DNA from: Rheinheimera sp. SA_1
GTDB taxonomy: Bacteria > Pseudomonadota > Gammaproteobacteria > Enterobacterales > Alteromonadaceae
Direction: 5' to 3'
Assembly: GCF_001669775.1 (NCBI RefSeq)
Contig: NZ_LXWK01000017.1
Coordinates: 1-64,000, forward strand
DNA length: 64,000 bases
Shown: in pieces, positions 18,816 to 28,154 of the stretch
Layout of the letters: the number at the start of each line of letters is the position of its first letter
Numbering within the stretch: the first letter of the stretch is position 1
Notes under the pieces: model-generated
What the model was told of the DNA's origin: nothing
The model's database searches: none
The model's input: only the letters and a program-made list of their open reading frames with translations
Program-made: the position numbers and the translations under genes

Positions 18816-20060
18816 ATGCTGAAAAATTATCTGTTAATTGCCTGGCGAATTGCCCTGCAACGTAAGTTATTTACAGTCATCAATTTGCTATGTATCAGTC
18901 TGACTTTATTGGTGTTATTGGTGCTGACGGCGTTACTGGAAAATACCTTTGCGCCGACCGGCGTCGAGGGCAAAAGTCCGCGGATGTTGCAAATTGTCAC
19001 CATGGTGTCGCTGAACGAGGAAAAGGGTAATTTCCGGCACGGCCCGCTGGGTTATAAAGTGATTACCGATTACATCAAACCTTTGCCATCGGCCGAATTG
19101 GTGGCTGCAGTCAGTATGCCGGAAAGTGCTTCGGTGTATCAGCAAGGCCGGATCACCGATTTATTGCTGCGCCGCGCCGATGCGGCATATTGGCAAATTC
19201 TGGATTTTGAGGTGCTCGATGGCCGTGTCCCTACAGCTGAAGATGTTGCTGCCGGGCGGTTTGTGTTGGTGCTGAATCAAAGCACCGCCACCCAACTGTT
19301 TGGTAAACAAAGCGCTGTTGGCCAGCAACTCAATGTGGGTGGTCAGCAATTTACCGTGATAGGGGTGGTCGCCGATGTGCTGCAACTGAATTCGTTTGCC
19401 GATATGTGGGCACCCGTCAGCACTTATCCCTCCAGCGATTATCAGCATCAGCTATGGGGCAATTTTTCGGCGTTGATCCTCGCCCGCTCTGCCGCCGATT
19501 TTCCGGCGCTACGCCAGGAGCTCGCCACCGCCGTCGCTGGTTTTAAGTTTGACGACCCGTTGAAGTGGCAGGAAGCAAAAATCTGGGCGGACAGCAAACT
19601 AGAGTTTTTTGCCCGGATGTTACTGCAGAATCAGACAGAGCCTGAATCCGGTGCTGCCAGTTTATTGCTGTTGATTAGCTTACTGATGTTGTTGTTTATG
19701 CTGTTACCGGCACTGAATCTGGTCAATCTGAACACCGGCCGGATGATGGAACGCAGCACGGAAATTGGTGTACGCAAAGCGTTTGGCGCCAGTCGACAAC
19801 AGCTAATCGGGCAATTTCTGGTCGAAAATTTACTGTTATGTTGTGTCGGTGGTCTGCTCGGTTTAGCCATGGCCGCCGGTACGCTGGAATTGATTGAACA
19901 GTCCGGCGTCATCCCCTACTTGCAAGTGGAAATTAATCTGACGGTGTTTGCCCTAGGTATGGTGATAAGTATGGTTTTCGGGCTGCTCAGCGGCATTATC
20001 CCAGCCTGGCGCATCGCTAAACTGGACCCGGTTCACGCCTTAAAAGGAGCGCGTCGATGA
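18816..20060 (+). CDS. FtsX-type ABC permease, first subunit
   Basis: A 414-residue permease with the MacB_PCD plus FtsX layout: transmembrane segment 1 at about residues 19-42, a large periplasmic domain to about residue 275, then three transmembrane helices (LLLLISLLMLLFMLLPALNL; LLLCCVGGLLGLAMAAG; LGMVISMVFGLLSGIIPAW). The segment ERSTEIGVRKAFGASRQQLIGQFLVEN is the conserved cytoplasmic coupling region. It pairs with the ATPase 11 bp upstream and with the second permease, whose ATG overlaps its stop. The substrate cannot be read from sequence; relatives export peptides or respond to membrane-active compounds. Confidence 0.88.
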   Translation: MLKNYLLIAWRIALQRKLFTVINLLCISLTLLVLLVLTALLENTFAPTGVEGKSPRMLQIVTMVSLNEEKGNFRHGPLGYKVITDYIKPLPSAELVAAVSMPESASVYQQGRITDLLLRRADAAYWQILDFEVLDGRVPTAEDVAAGRFVLVLNQSTATQLFGKQSAVGQQLNVGGQQFTVIGVVADVLQLNSFADMWAPVSTYPSSDYQHQLWGNFSALILARSAADFPALRQELATAVAGFKFDDPLKWQEAKIWADSKLEFFARMLLQNQTEPESGAASLLLLISLLMLLFMLLPALNLVNLNTGRMMERSTEIGVRKAFGASRQQLIGQFLVENLLLCCVGGLLGLAMAAGTLELIEQSGVIPYLQVEINLTVFALGMVISMVFGLLSGIIPAWRIAKLDPVHALKGARR

Positions 20061-21265
20061 TCCATCATATTTTTAAACTGGTGTGGCAACGTAAATCACG
20101 CCATTTGCTACTGAGCCTGGAAATTTTACTGGCCTTTTTAGTGGTGTTTGCGCTTTGCGCTGCAGCGGGCCGTTATTATCAGCTGTTTCAATTGCCGACG
20201 GGCCTCAGCCATCAAGCGCGCTGGCTGGTGTCGATTGAAGGACAAGACCACGATGAACTGACCCAAACAGCTACCACAGCCAGCAATACCGAGCCGCTGA
20301 TGGCGCAGTATCAAAGAGCTTTAAAACAAATTCCGGCGATGCAGCAAGTCAGCTTCACCGATTTGCCATTGTATGATTTGTCGCGGCAAACCACCCTACT
20401 GCAGCGCGCCGACACCGGGCAAAGTCTGGGTGTTGACCAGATTTCGGTCAGCGATGACTTTTTCGCCGCCGCCGAACTACCACTGATTGCCGGTCGTAGC
20501 TTCAACCAAACCGACAATGGCGCCGCCCATCAACCGGTGGTGATTGACCAACGGCTGGCGGATACTTTGTTTCCGGGCATTGATCCGATTGGCCAATTGC
20601 TGCGCGATGACGCGACCAGTAGCAGCACCAGTTATCAGGTTATCGGACTGGTACAAGCGCTGCGCACTCAGGGCGAACTGATGGCAGTGGCGCCGACCGT
20701 GATTACCAGATTATCCGAACAAAGTGTGCCGGCTATTTTGCTACTACAACTGGCACCGGGTACCGATCGGGCCATTGAACAGCAGTTGCTGCAACAGCTA
20801 AAACAAGTGCGCAGCGACTGGCGGTATAACATGGAACCTTTGACCCAAAAACGCCAATCAATGCTGCGCACGCAGATGATCCCGCTGTTTATTTTGGCAG
20901 TGTTAAGCGCTTTTTTGTTATCGATGGTGGCGTTCGGATTATTTGGCGTGTTGTGGCAACATACCAGTCTGCGCATTCCGGAACTTGGTTTGCGCCGGGC
21001 CATTGGCGCCACCGCCGGAAACATTTACTGGCAAATCATTGCTGAACAATTGCTGCTGAATTTACTGGCGGTCAGCATTGCGCTGGTATTGCTGGTGCAG
21101 TTGCCGCTGACCGGTGTGTTGGGTGAACACCTGAACTGGCCGCTATTTTTGATGGCAAGCCTGGTCGCCACCTTGATCATTTGTTTGTTATCGTTGATCT
21201 GTGCATTATATCCGGCCTGGCGCGCCAGCCGTTTAACGCCGACCGAGGCTTTGCATTATGAATAA
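20057..21265 (+). CDS. FtsX-type ABC permease, second subunit
   Basis: A 402-residue second permease with the same topology: N-terminal helix at about residues 16-37, periplasmic domain, and three C-terminal helices. The coupling region is RIPELGLRRAIGATAGNIYWQIIAEQ. It overlaps the first permease by 4 bp (ATGA), so the two are translationally coupled and probably form a heterodimer. The C-terminal AWRASRLTPTEALHYE is the usual FtsX-family end. Confidence 0.88.
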   Translation: MIHHIFKLVWQRKSRHLLLSLEILLAFLVVFALCAAAGRYYQLFQLPTGLSHQARWLVSIEGQDHDELTQTATTASNTEPLMAQYQRALKQIPAMQQVSFTDLPLYDLSRQTTLLQRADTGQSLGVDQISVSDDFFAAAELPLIAGRSFNQTDNGAAHQPVVIDQRLADTLFPGIDPIGQLLRDDATSSSTSYQVIGLVQALRTQGELMAVAPTVITRLSEQSVPAILLLQLAPGTDRAIEQQLLQQLKQVRSDWRYNMEPLTQKRQSMLRTQMIPLFILAVLSAFLLSMVAFGLFGVLWQHTSLRIPELGLRRAIGATAGNIYWQIIAEQLLLNLLAVSIALVLLVQLPLTGVLGEHLNWPLFLMASLVATLIICLLSLICALYPAWRASRLTPTEALHYE

Positions 21266-21319
21266 CCATCACTGCCGGCAGAGGCTGCCTGTACTCACTT
21301 TAACCGGGAAACCTGACTG

Positions 21320-22720
21320 ATGCAGCCCGTGTCGCGCCCTTTGGTGCTGATAGTAGAAGATGATCCTGCGGTGCAAATCTCGTTGGCGCTGCTATTAAAA
21401 CAAGCCGGTTACCGCACTTTACTGGCCGACGATGCGGATAGTGCGCTGGCATTACTGGCGCAGCATCCGGTGCAATTGGTGGTGCAGGATATGAATTTTT
21501 CGCTGCAAACCAGTGGCGAAGAAGGCTTGGCGCTTTTGGAGCAAATCAGACAACACTGGCCGTTGCTACCGGTGTTGCTGATGACCGCCTGGGGCTCGAT
21601 TGCGTTGGCTGTTCGTGGCATGAAGCTAGGCGCGGCCGACTTTTTTACCAAACCGTGGGACAATCAGCAACTGCTGGAGCTATTTCAAACCACCCTTGAA
21701 TTAGCCACACCGGTCAGTGCGCCACTTACCGGTCGCGCGCAGCTCGACAGCCAATATGACTTTAGCGCGCTGATTGGTGAACATCCGGAATTTGTCCGCC
21801 AACTGGCAACCATTGCCAGGGTCGCTCGTACCAAAGCGCCGGTGCTGATTTACGGCGAAAGTGGTACCGGCAAAGAGCTTATTGCCGATGCGATACATCG
21901 CAATAGCCCCCGGCAGCAACAACCGCTGGTCAAAGTGAATATGGGCGCTATCACCTCATCGTTATTTGAAAGTGAAATGTTCGGCCATGTCCGTGGTGCT
22001 TTTACCGACGCCAAGGTCAATCGGGCTGGCCATATCGCCAGCGCCAGCCAAGGCACTTTATTTTTGGATGAAATTGGCGAACTGCAAAAAACCGATCAGG
22101 TGAAATTACTACGCGTGCTGCAAGATCAACGGTATCAGCCGGTCGGCGCCAGCCAGAGCGAGCAGGCGGATTTTCGGCTGATCAGCGCCACCAATCAGGA
22201 TTTAAGCCAGTTGGTGGCAAACGGTCTGTTTCGCGAAGATTTATTGTACCGGCTGAATCTGATTTGTATCCGGCTACCGCCCCTGCGCGAACGCCGCTCG
22301 GATATTCCGCTGCTGGCCAAAGCGTTGTTGCTGCAATTAGCCCGCGACTATCAGCTGCCCGGCGTACAATTAACCCAAGGCGCCAGCGATTGGCTGTACG
22401 CCCAGCCCTGGCCAGGCAATATCCGGCAGCTGAAGCAAACGCTGGAACGGACTTTATTGCTGGCCAGTGCCGAAGGCGATAAACAGCAACTGGATCAACA
22501 AGATTTTATCAGCGCGATGTCAGAGCCAGCCCCTACCGGCGGCGCCGCTGCCATGCATGGTCGCACCTTGGATGAAGTGGAAAAGCAACTGATTGAACAA
22601 GCGCTGGCGCAATTTCAGGGCAACCTGAGCCGGGTGGCAAAACAGCTTGGGCTTAGCCGCACGGCTTTATACCGCCGCCTGGAAAAACACCAGCTGAGCG
22701 TGCCACGGGACGAGCCTTGA
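21320..22720 (+). CDS. Sigma-54-dependent response regulator (NtrC family)
   Basis: A 466-residue regulator with three domains. The receiver (1 to about 125) has acidic pocket Asp14/Asp15, phospho-acceptor Asp57 (VVQDMNF) and Lys111 (FFTKPW). The AAA+ sigma-54 activation domain (about 148-375) has Walker A GESGTGKE at 179-186 and Walker B GTLFLDEIG. A Fis-type helix-turn-helix ends the protein (NLSRVAKQLGLSRTALYRRLEKH). The sigma-54 contact loop reads GAFTDA (226-231) instead of GAFTGA. It most likely activates the -24/-12 promoter in front of this operon; the partner kinase follows 16 bp later. Confidence 0.92.
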   Translation: MQPVSRPLVLIVEDDPAVQISLALLLKQAGYRTLLADDADSALALLAQHPVQLVVQDMNFSLQTSGEEGLALLEQIRQHWPLLPVLLMTAWGSIALAVRGMKLGAADFFTKPWDNQQLLELFQTTLELATPVSAPLTGRAQLDSQYDFSALIGEHPEFVRQLATIARVARTKAPVLIYGESGTGKELIADAIHRNSPRQQQPLVKVNMGAITSSLFESEMFGHVRGAFTDAKVNRAGHIASASQGTLFLDEIGELQKTDQVKLLRVLQDQRYQPVGASQSEQADFRLISATNQDLSQLVANGLFREDLLYRLNLICIRLPPLRERRSDIPLLAKALLLQLARDYQLPGVQLTQGASDWLYAQPWPGNIRQLKQTLERTLLLASAEGDKQQLDQQDFISAMSEPAPTGGAAAMHGRTLDEVEKQLIEQALAQFQGNLSRVAKQLGLSRTALYRRLEKHQLSVPRDEP

Positions 22721-22736
22721 ACCAGGTGCTACTTTA

Positions 22737-24128
22737 ATGAAAACCGAATATCGTCTACGCAGTTATTTGCTGCTGTTGCATGGGGTGCTGTTCCTCGGCA
22801 CTGTCAGTTTGTTTCAGCAACAACCGCTGTTGATGCTGGCGCTGGAACTGCTGCTGGCCGGTAGTTTTTGGCTGTGCTGGCATTTGTGCCGGCAAAGTTT
22901 ACAACCGCTACGCTACACCGAATGTTTCCAGCAATTGCTGTCAGAACAAAGTTACAACCATCGGCTGCACGCCAACAGCGATCCACAACTGCAGTCACTG
23001 GTGCAATGTTACAACGATTTACTGGCAAGATTGCAGCAAGAGCGACTGCGGATTGGTGAGCAACAAGGACTGCTGGATCAGTTGCTGGAAGCATCACCGG
23101 TGGCGGTGCTAGTGTTTGATTTTGACGATCGGCTTAGTTTACTGAACGCCAGCGCCCGGCAATTGCTGGGGCTTGCCGATCCGTTAAACCGGCCACTCTG
23201 TGACTGGATTGACGGTGATGCCCCATTTTTCCCGCAGTTCAGCGCCATCGACCAACAACGAGTGCACAGTTTGCTGCCGCAGTTGCAGCAGTTATTACCC
23301 AATCAAAGCAGCTTATGCAGCGACAGTGAAGGGCGGCGGTTTCGCTGCCAGTGTAGCCAGTTTATCGACCGTGGTTTTAGCAGGCGTTTTTTGCTGATTG
23401 AAGAGCTGACGGCAGAGCTGCACAGCTCCGAGAAATCGACCTTTGATAAATTGGTGCGGGTGATTGCGCATGAAGTGAATAACACAGTGGCCGTGACAGG
23501 TTCAGTGTTGCAATCGGTCAGCAATTACCAGCAGCAGTTAAAAGCGGACGATCAACAGGATTTTGCCGTTGCCATCGCAGCGGTGCAAAAGCGCAACCAT
23601 AGCCTGGGGCAGTTTATTGACCGCTGTAGTCAGGTTGTTAAAATGCCGGCCGCTGAGCTACAACCCACTGATTTGGTGGTTTTACTCAGCGATGTGATGT
23701 ATTTATGCCGCGACAACGCCCAAAGCCGTGGTGTGCAGCTGCAATGGCAGTTATCTGCAAATCCGGTGTGGTTGCTGCTGGATCCGGCCTTATTTAGCCA
23801 GGCCGTACTCAATATTGTTAAAAACGCGCTGGAAGCAGCTGAAACCGGCTTACTACAGCAGCCAACTCGGCCGGCGAAAGTGCTGCTGACTTTATTGCCA
23901 CAGTCATCAAGCTGGTTGTTGTCGGTCACTGATTCCGGTGATTTATTGCGGGATGTCGAAGGCGGCCAGTTGTTTACGCCCTTTTTTACCACCAAAAAAG
24001 GCGGTCAGGGCATTGGGCTGGTGTTTGTCCGCGAAGTGTTGCAACGCCACGGTCTACCCTACCGCTTGGCCAGCACTGACGATCAGCAAAGCTGTTTTGA
24101 GATTTGGTTTAGCAGCAACAAATCATAG
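22737..24128 (+). CDS. Membrane sensor histidine kinase of the efflux operon
   Basis: A 463-residue kinase with two N-terminal transmembrane segments (about 9-24 and 30-50) separated by a very short loop. This suggests it senses a membrane signal or the transporter itself rather than a periplasmic ligand. A HAMP/PAS-like region covers about 55-225 (SPVAVLVFDFDDRLSLLNASARQLL). The H-box is VRVIAHEVNNTVAV with His245. The ATPase has N-box NIVKNALEAAE and G-box GGQGIGLVFVREV. The HEVNNT H-box is the type found in NtrY-like kinases that pair with NtrC-family regulators. Last gene of the operon. Confidence 0.88.
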   Translation: MKTEYRLRSYLLLLHGVLFLGTVSLFQQQPLLMLALELLLAGSFWLCWHLCRQSLQPLRYTECFQQLLSEQSYNHRLHANSDPQLQSLVQCYNDLLARLQQERLRIGEQQGLLDQLLEASPVAVLVFDFDDRLSLLNASARQLLGLADPLNRPLCDWIDGDAPFFPQFSAIDQQRVHSLLPQLQQLLPNQSSLCSDSEGRRFRCQCSQFIDRGFSRRFLLIEELTAELHSSEKSTFDKLVRVIAHEVNNTVAVTGSVLQSVSNYQQQLKADDQQDFAVAIAAVQKRNHSLGQFIDRCSQVVKMPAAELQPTDLVVLLSDVMYLCRDNAQSRGVQLQWQLSANPVWLLLDPALFSQAVLNIVKNALEAAETGLLQQPTRPAKVLLTLLPQSSSWLLSVTDSGDLLRDVEGGQLFTPFFTTKKGGQGIGLVFVREVLQRHGLPYRLASTDDQQSCFEIWFSSNKS

Positions 24129-24151
24129 AAGTGGTCGCGACTCCATAAAAA

Positions 24152-24180
24152 ATGCCAGCCACTCTTCGTGACTGGCATTA
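24152..24180. terminator. Hairpin between the kinase gene and rpoS, with a duplicated arm
   Basis: AATGCCAG (24152-24159) pairs with CTGGCATT (24173-24180), enclosing CCAC-TCTTC-GTGA that can extend the stem. A-tracts flank it on the left. The right arm GTGACTGGCATT is repeated directly at 24184-24195. It lies between convergent genes and could terminate both, although the T-runs are weak. Confidence 0.5.
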
Positions 24181-24222
24181 GGTGACTGGCATTCTAAAAA
24201 CTTAAATTTTATACCTAAAAAC

Positions 24223-25221
24223 TTACTCTTGAAAAAGAGTCTCGATATTCAAACCCTGATGCGTCACTATTTCCCGTAACCGGCGCAGTGCTTCGACCTG
24301 AATTTGTCTGACCCGCTCGCGGGTTAATCCAATTTCGCGGCCAACATCTTCCAGTGTCGATGGCTCGTATCCAAGCAAGCCAAAACGGCGCGCCAATACT
24401 TCACGTTGTTTGGGATTGAGCTCTTCGAGCCATAAAACCAAATGCTGACGAATATCGGCATCTTGCAGTTCGGTTTCCGGGCCCAGTTCTTTTTCATCTG
24501 CCAGAATGTCCAGCAGCTGTTTTTCGGAAGAACCAGCAACCGGCGTATCCACTGAGGTGATTTTTTCGTTCAGTTTCAACATTTTGCGAACTTCTTCAAC
24601 CGGCCTGTCCAATGCAGCGGCAATTTCTTCCGGCGTTGGTTCATGGTCCAGGCGTTGTGACAATTCACGTGCCGCTCGCAGGTAAATATTCAACTCTTTC
24701 ACCACGTGGATCGGCAACCGGATGGTCCGGGTCTGATTCATAATGGCGCGTTCAATGGTCTGGCGGATCCACCAGGTGGCATAAGTTGAAAAGCGAAACC
24801 CACGTTCCGGGTCAAATTTTTCCACGGCGCGGATGAGGCCAAGGTTGCCTTCTTCAATTAAATCGAGCAAGGCGAGACCACGATTGATGTAACGCCGGGC
24901 GATTTTCACCACCAACCGTAAGTTACTTTCAATCATCCGTTTGCGGGCAGCCTGATCACCTTTCAGTGATAAGCGAGAAAAATAGACTTCTTCTTCAGCG
25001 GAGAGCAAAGGTGAAAAACCAATCTCACCGAGGTAAATCTGTGTGGCGTCCATCGCTCGCGCACTATCGTCGCGGGTGAAAACGTCTTCTGTGGTGGCTT
25101 CTTCATCAACGGCCAGCGCTTCCAAATCCGGCTCGGCGCCTTCATCGTCCAGCGATACTGCATCTTCCGTTAAATCAGCTTCTTTAAAATCAACGACTTC
25201 ATCTTCTTCTTTATGTCCCAT
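24223..25221 (-). CDS. rpoS: RNA polymerase sigma factor RpoS
   Basis: Stationary-phase/general stress sigma factor. The roughly 332-residue protein shows region 1.2 ([21 protein letters not shown]), region 2 ([62 protein letters not shown] spans it), region 3, and region 4.2 with [20 protein letters not shown]. The N-terminus is acidic. I start at the ATG at 25221, preceded by GGGAG six bases upstream; ATG at 25227 and TTG at 25242 are in frame but poorly spaced. It follows nlpD, the conserved arrangement in which rpoS promoters often lie within nlpD. Confidence 0.97.
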   Translation of the reverse strand: MGHKEEDEVVDFKEADLTEDAVSLDDEGAEPDLEALAVDEEATTEDVFTRDDSARAMDATQIYLGEIGFSPLLSAEEEVYFSRLSLKGDQAARKRMIESNLRLVVKIARRYINRGLALLDLIEEGNLGLIRAVEKFDPERGFRFSTYATWWIRQTIERAIMNQTRTIRLPIHVVKELNIYLRAARELSQRLDHEPTPEEIAAALDRPVEEVRKMLKLNEKITSVDTPVAGSSEKQLLDILADEKELGPETELQDADIRQHLVLWLEELNPKQREVLARRFGLLGYEPSTLEDVGREIGLTRERVRQIQVEALRRLREIVTHQGLNIETLFQE

Positions 25222-25295
25222 ATCCATCTCCCAACCTACCAAGGTAGTTACACCTAACTGCCAGAAATCCTTTCTTTTCGTTATGAGCTTGTGTG

Positions 25296-26144
25296 TTATT
25301 TTAGGTATTTGAGCGGATCAACGGATTGGCCACGAAAACGAATTTCAAAGTGCAGCTGAACGCGATCTGCATCAGTGTTGCCCATTTCTGCAATGAGTTG
25401 ACCAGCTGACACCGAATCACGCTCTTTGACCAATAATCGATGGTTGTGAGCATAGGCGCTTAGGAAATCATCGTTGTGCTTGATAATCACCAGATTGCCA
25501 TAACCGCGAAGGGCATTGCCGGCATAAACTACCTGGCCTGCTGCCGCAGCTTTGATCGGAGTCCCAACAGCACCACCAATGTCCAGGCCTTTATTACCAT
25601 GCTCCTGGTGCGAAAATTTCGCTAAAATCGGGCCTTTTACCGGCCACAACCATTGCGATACGTTCCCATTACTGGTACTCTTGTCGGTTTTTTCAGGTTC
25701 TGTGACCTGTTGATTCTGACCATAACGCGTTTGATTTTGCCGCGCAACTACTTTAGAGGAATTTAATGGAGTCTTTGATTTTACAGGATTTGAATAATTC
25801 TTATTTGCTGAACGGTCGGTTAAAACCGGGCCCCGCACCGCAGTTTTGTAGCCATTGTCTTTACCTGTTACTAACACCTGACCAACATAAATAGTATAAG
25901 GCTCTGCAATCCGGTTCAGCCGTGCCAGATTGCGGTAATCCATACCAGCGCGAAAAGCGATCGAAAACAAGGTATCGCCTTTTTTAACCTGATAGGTTTC
26001 AGCCTGCAAACTGCCCTTTAGCCCATAGCGGCTTTGTGAATTGCTGACCGGTGCTGGCCCCTGACTGCTGGAACAGCCCTGCAGCAGCAGGCAAAGCGCC
26101 AAGCACGATGCCAGACCATGTTGCGGAAAAACCCAATTAGCCAT
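25296..26144 (-). CDS. nlpD: Murein hydrolase activator NlpD (LysM/M23 lipoprotein)
   Basis: Outer-membrane lipoprotein that activates amidases for septal peptidoglycan splitting. From the ATG at 26144 it begins with a lipoprotein signal ending in LLLQGCSSS, a clear lipobox. A LysM domain follows ([29 protein letters not shown]), then a low-complexity linker, then the M23 peptidase domain ([40 protein letters not shown]). Several metal ligands of active M23 enzymes are replaced, as in other NlpD/EnvC activators. Its ATG overlaps the yqaA stop (ATGGCTAA). An upstream in-frame extension to 26231 would put the lipobox internally and is rejected. Confidence 0.95.
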   Translation of the reverse strand: MANWVFPQHGLASCLALCLLLQGCSSSQGPAPVSNSQSRYGLKGSLQAETYQVKKGDTLFSIAFRAGMDYRNLARLNRIAEPYTIYVGQVLVTGKDNGYKTAVRGPVLTDRSANKNYSNPVKSKTPLNSSKVVARQNQTRYGQNQQVTEPEKTDKSTSNGNVSQWLWPVKGPILAKFSHQEHGNKGLDIGGAVGTPIKAAAAGQVVYAGNALRGYGNLVIIKHNDDFLSAYAHNHRLLVKERDSVSAGQLIAEMGNTDADRVQLHFEIRFRGQSVDPLKYLK

Positions 26145-26715
26145 AGATGTAATACAACACCCCGCCGAGCGCGACCGTGCCCCAGCCAAGCCAGTCCACG
26201 ATATCCCGCAGCTTTTGCTGCATTTTTTCACCGCCCCAGTACATTAAACCCGCCACCAGGAAAAACCGGCTGGCGCGCCCAATAAATGATGCAATGACAA
26301 AAGGTAAAAACGCCATATGCATCAAACCAGCACCAACGGTAAATAGTTTATAAGGAATGGGTGAAAAGCCAGCCACAAACACTACCCAGACACCGTATTG
26401 GGTGAACCAACGTTCAACCAGGGCAAATGTTTCCTGATAGCCCATATATTGAATAAACGGCAATACCACAGGTTCATACAACAACCAGCCCAGCAGGTAA
26501 CCGCAAATACCACCCAGCACTGAAGCCAGCGTGGTGACTGTGGCATAACGCCAGGCTTTTTCCGGATGAGCCAATGCCATCGGCGCCAGCATCACATCAG
26601 GTGGTATCGGGAAAATAACCGATTCGGTAAAACTCAATCCCATTAAATAACGTTCAGCATGACGATGCTTGGCCCAGGTCAACGCTTTGTCATACATCCA
26701 TTGAAAAATCTTCAA
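26137..26715 (-). CDS. YqaA family (DedA/SNARE-associated) membrane protein
   Basis: A 192-residue inner-membrane protein of the SNARE-associated/DedA superfamily, YqaA branch. The motif FTESVIFPIPPDVMLAPMAL matches the conserved E/P-rich amphipathic re-entrant segment, and FVAGFSPIPYKLFTVGAGLM matches the second. About four membrane helices are visible. It lies between pcm and nlpD, a position often occupied by this gene in Alteromonadales and Pseudomonas-like genomes. DedA relatives act in phospholipid or undecaprenyl phosphate translocation; a role for this branch is not established. Confidence 0.85.
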   Translation of the reverse strand: MKIFQWMYDKALTWAKHRHAERYLMGLSFTESVIFPIPPDVMLAPMALAHPEKAWRYATVTTLASVLGGICGYLLGWLLYEPVVLPFIQYMGYQETFALVERWFTQYGVWVVFVAGFSPIPYKLFTVGAGLMHMAFLPFVIASFIGRASRFFLVAGLMYWGGEKMQQKLRDIVDWLGWGTVALGGVLYYIYG

Positions 26716-26745
26716 AACATTAACCTCTACATACTTTAAAAAAAA

Positions 26746-27402
26746 TCATGCAAGCTCGCCGGGTACCAGTGGTACAAACCGAACCGCTTCAACATCTTTT
26801 TGCGAAAATTCTTCGCCGTTTCGGGTATAAACCCTGAGCACCTGCTCCTGACTGCCGACCGGGATCACCAGCCTGCCGCCATCGGCCAGTTGCTGTAATA
26901 AGGCTTCCGGCACTTGTGTCGGCGCAGCGGTGACAATAATGCAATCAAAAGGTGCTTTGGTGGCCCACCCGAGCCAGCCGTCACCGTGCTTCATCGAGAC
27001 GTTATGTAAATCAAGCTGTTGCAATCGACGTTTCGCCTGAAACTGTAGGGTTTTAATCCGTTCCACGGTACAAATTTGGCCGAACAACCGAGCCAGAATG
27101 GCTGTTTGATAACCAGAGCCGGTGCCAATTTCCAGCACCTTTTGCGGTTTCCAGTTTTCCACATCCAGCGGGTCCAGCAATAACTCAGTCATCCGCGCGA
27201 CTATATATGGCTGGGAAATGGTTTGCCCCTGACCTATGGGTAACGCGGTATTTTCATAAGCTTTATGCGCCAATACCAATTCGACAAACAAATGCCTTGG
27301 GATCTGCGCAATAGCGTCCAGAACTTTGGCGTGACGGATACCGTCCTGCTGAAGTTTTTGGGCCAGCAGCGCTGCGCTGCGAGGAGTTGCCACCGCCATC
27401 AT
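26746..27402 (-). CDS. pcm: Protein-L-isoaspartate O-methyltransferase
   Basis: SAM-dependent repair of isoaspartyl residues in aged proteins. The 218-residue protein carries the SAM-binding motif [18 protein letters not shown], the substrate motif [16 protein letters not shown] and the C-terminal [10 protein letters not shown]. The start overlaps the surE stop (TGATG), and it belongs to the truD-surE-pcm-yqaA-nlpD-rpoS run, whose products support stationary-phase survival. An ATG one codon later is equally possible. Confidence 0.96.
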   Translation of the reverse strand: MMAVATPRSAALLAQKLQQDGIRHAKVLDAIAQIPRHLFVELVLAHKAYENTALPIGQGQTISQPYIVARMTELLLDPLDVENWKPQKVLEIGTGSGYQTAILARLFGQICTVERIKTLQFQAKRRLQQLDLHNVSMKHGDGWLGWATKAPFDCIIVTAAPTQVPEALLQQLADGGRLVIPVGSQEQVLRVYTRNGEEFSQKDVEAVRFVPLVPGELA

Positions 27403-28154
27403 CAGAGCTCAATGCCGCTGAGCCAGTCACGCAGCGGTTCAATGCTGCGATAAGCGGTCATATCAATATGTAATGGCGTAATGGATGCGTAACCGTTGGC
27501 GACTGCATAAAAGTCAGTGCCTTCGCCGCCATCAAGTTCGGGTCCAAGCGAGCCGTACCAATAAATCGAACGTCCCCAAGGGTCGGTGGTGCTGGTCATG
27601 GTTTCAGCTTTGTGCCGTCGACCCAGCCTTGTGACCTGAATGCCTTTAAGCTCGTCGATAGGAATGGACGGTACATTAATATTCAGAATTTGGTCGGCCG
27701 GTAACGGGTGTGATTTGAGTTTTTTAATCACCTGTAAGGTGACATAAGCAGCAGTTTCAAAATGCTCGTCGGTATGCCCGGCCAGAGATACTGCGATGGC
27801 TGGTAACCCGAGATGACGGCCTTCAGTGGCGGCAGCAACGGTCCCTGAATACAACACGTCATCGCCCATATTGGCACCGTGATTGATACCCGCAACCACT
27901 AAATCTGGCGCTTGCGTACACAACTGACTGATCGCTAAATGGACGCAGTCGGTCGGCGTGCCGTTCACCGCAATAAAGCCATTGTCGAGACGTTGGGTTC
28001 GCAGCGGGTTTAATAAAGTTAATGAGTTGCTGGCGCCACTACAATTACGATCCGGGCCCACAGTGGTCACCTCGGCAATCGACGTTAAAGCCTGGTGCAA
28101 CACCATAATACCTTTGGCATAGACCCCATCATCATTACTTAATAATATCCGCAT
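27402..28154 (-). CDS. surE: 5'/3'-nucleotidase SurE
   Basis: Metal-dependent survival-protein nucleotidase acting on nucleoside monophosphates and short polyphosphates. The 250-residue length is standard. The N-terminal metal site is [15 protein letters not shown] (Asp8, Asp9), followed by the SGASNSLT loop with its Ser and Asn ligands and by [16 protein letters not shown]. Its ATG directly follows the truD stop with no gap, and its own stop overlaps pcm. Confidence 0.97.
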   Translation of the reverse strand: MRILLSNDDGVYAKGIMVLHQALTSIAEVTTVGPDRNCSGASNSLTLLNPLRTQRLDNGFIAVNGTPTDCVHLAISQLCTQAPDLVVAGINHGANMGDDVLYSGTVAAATEGRHLGLPAIAVSLAGHTDEHFETAAYVTLQVIKKLKSHPLPADQILNINVPSIPIDELKGIQVTRLGRRHKAETMTSTTDPWGRSIYWYGSLGPELDGGEGTDFYAVANGYASITPLHIDMTAYRSIEPLRDWLSGIEL

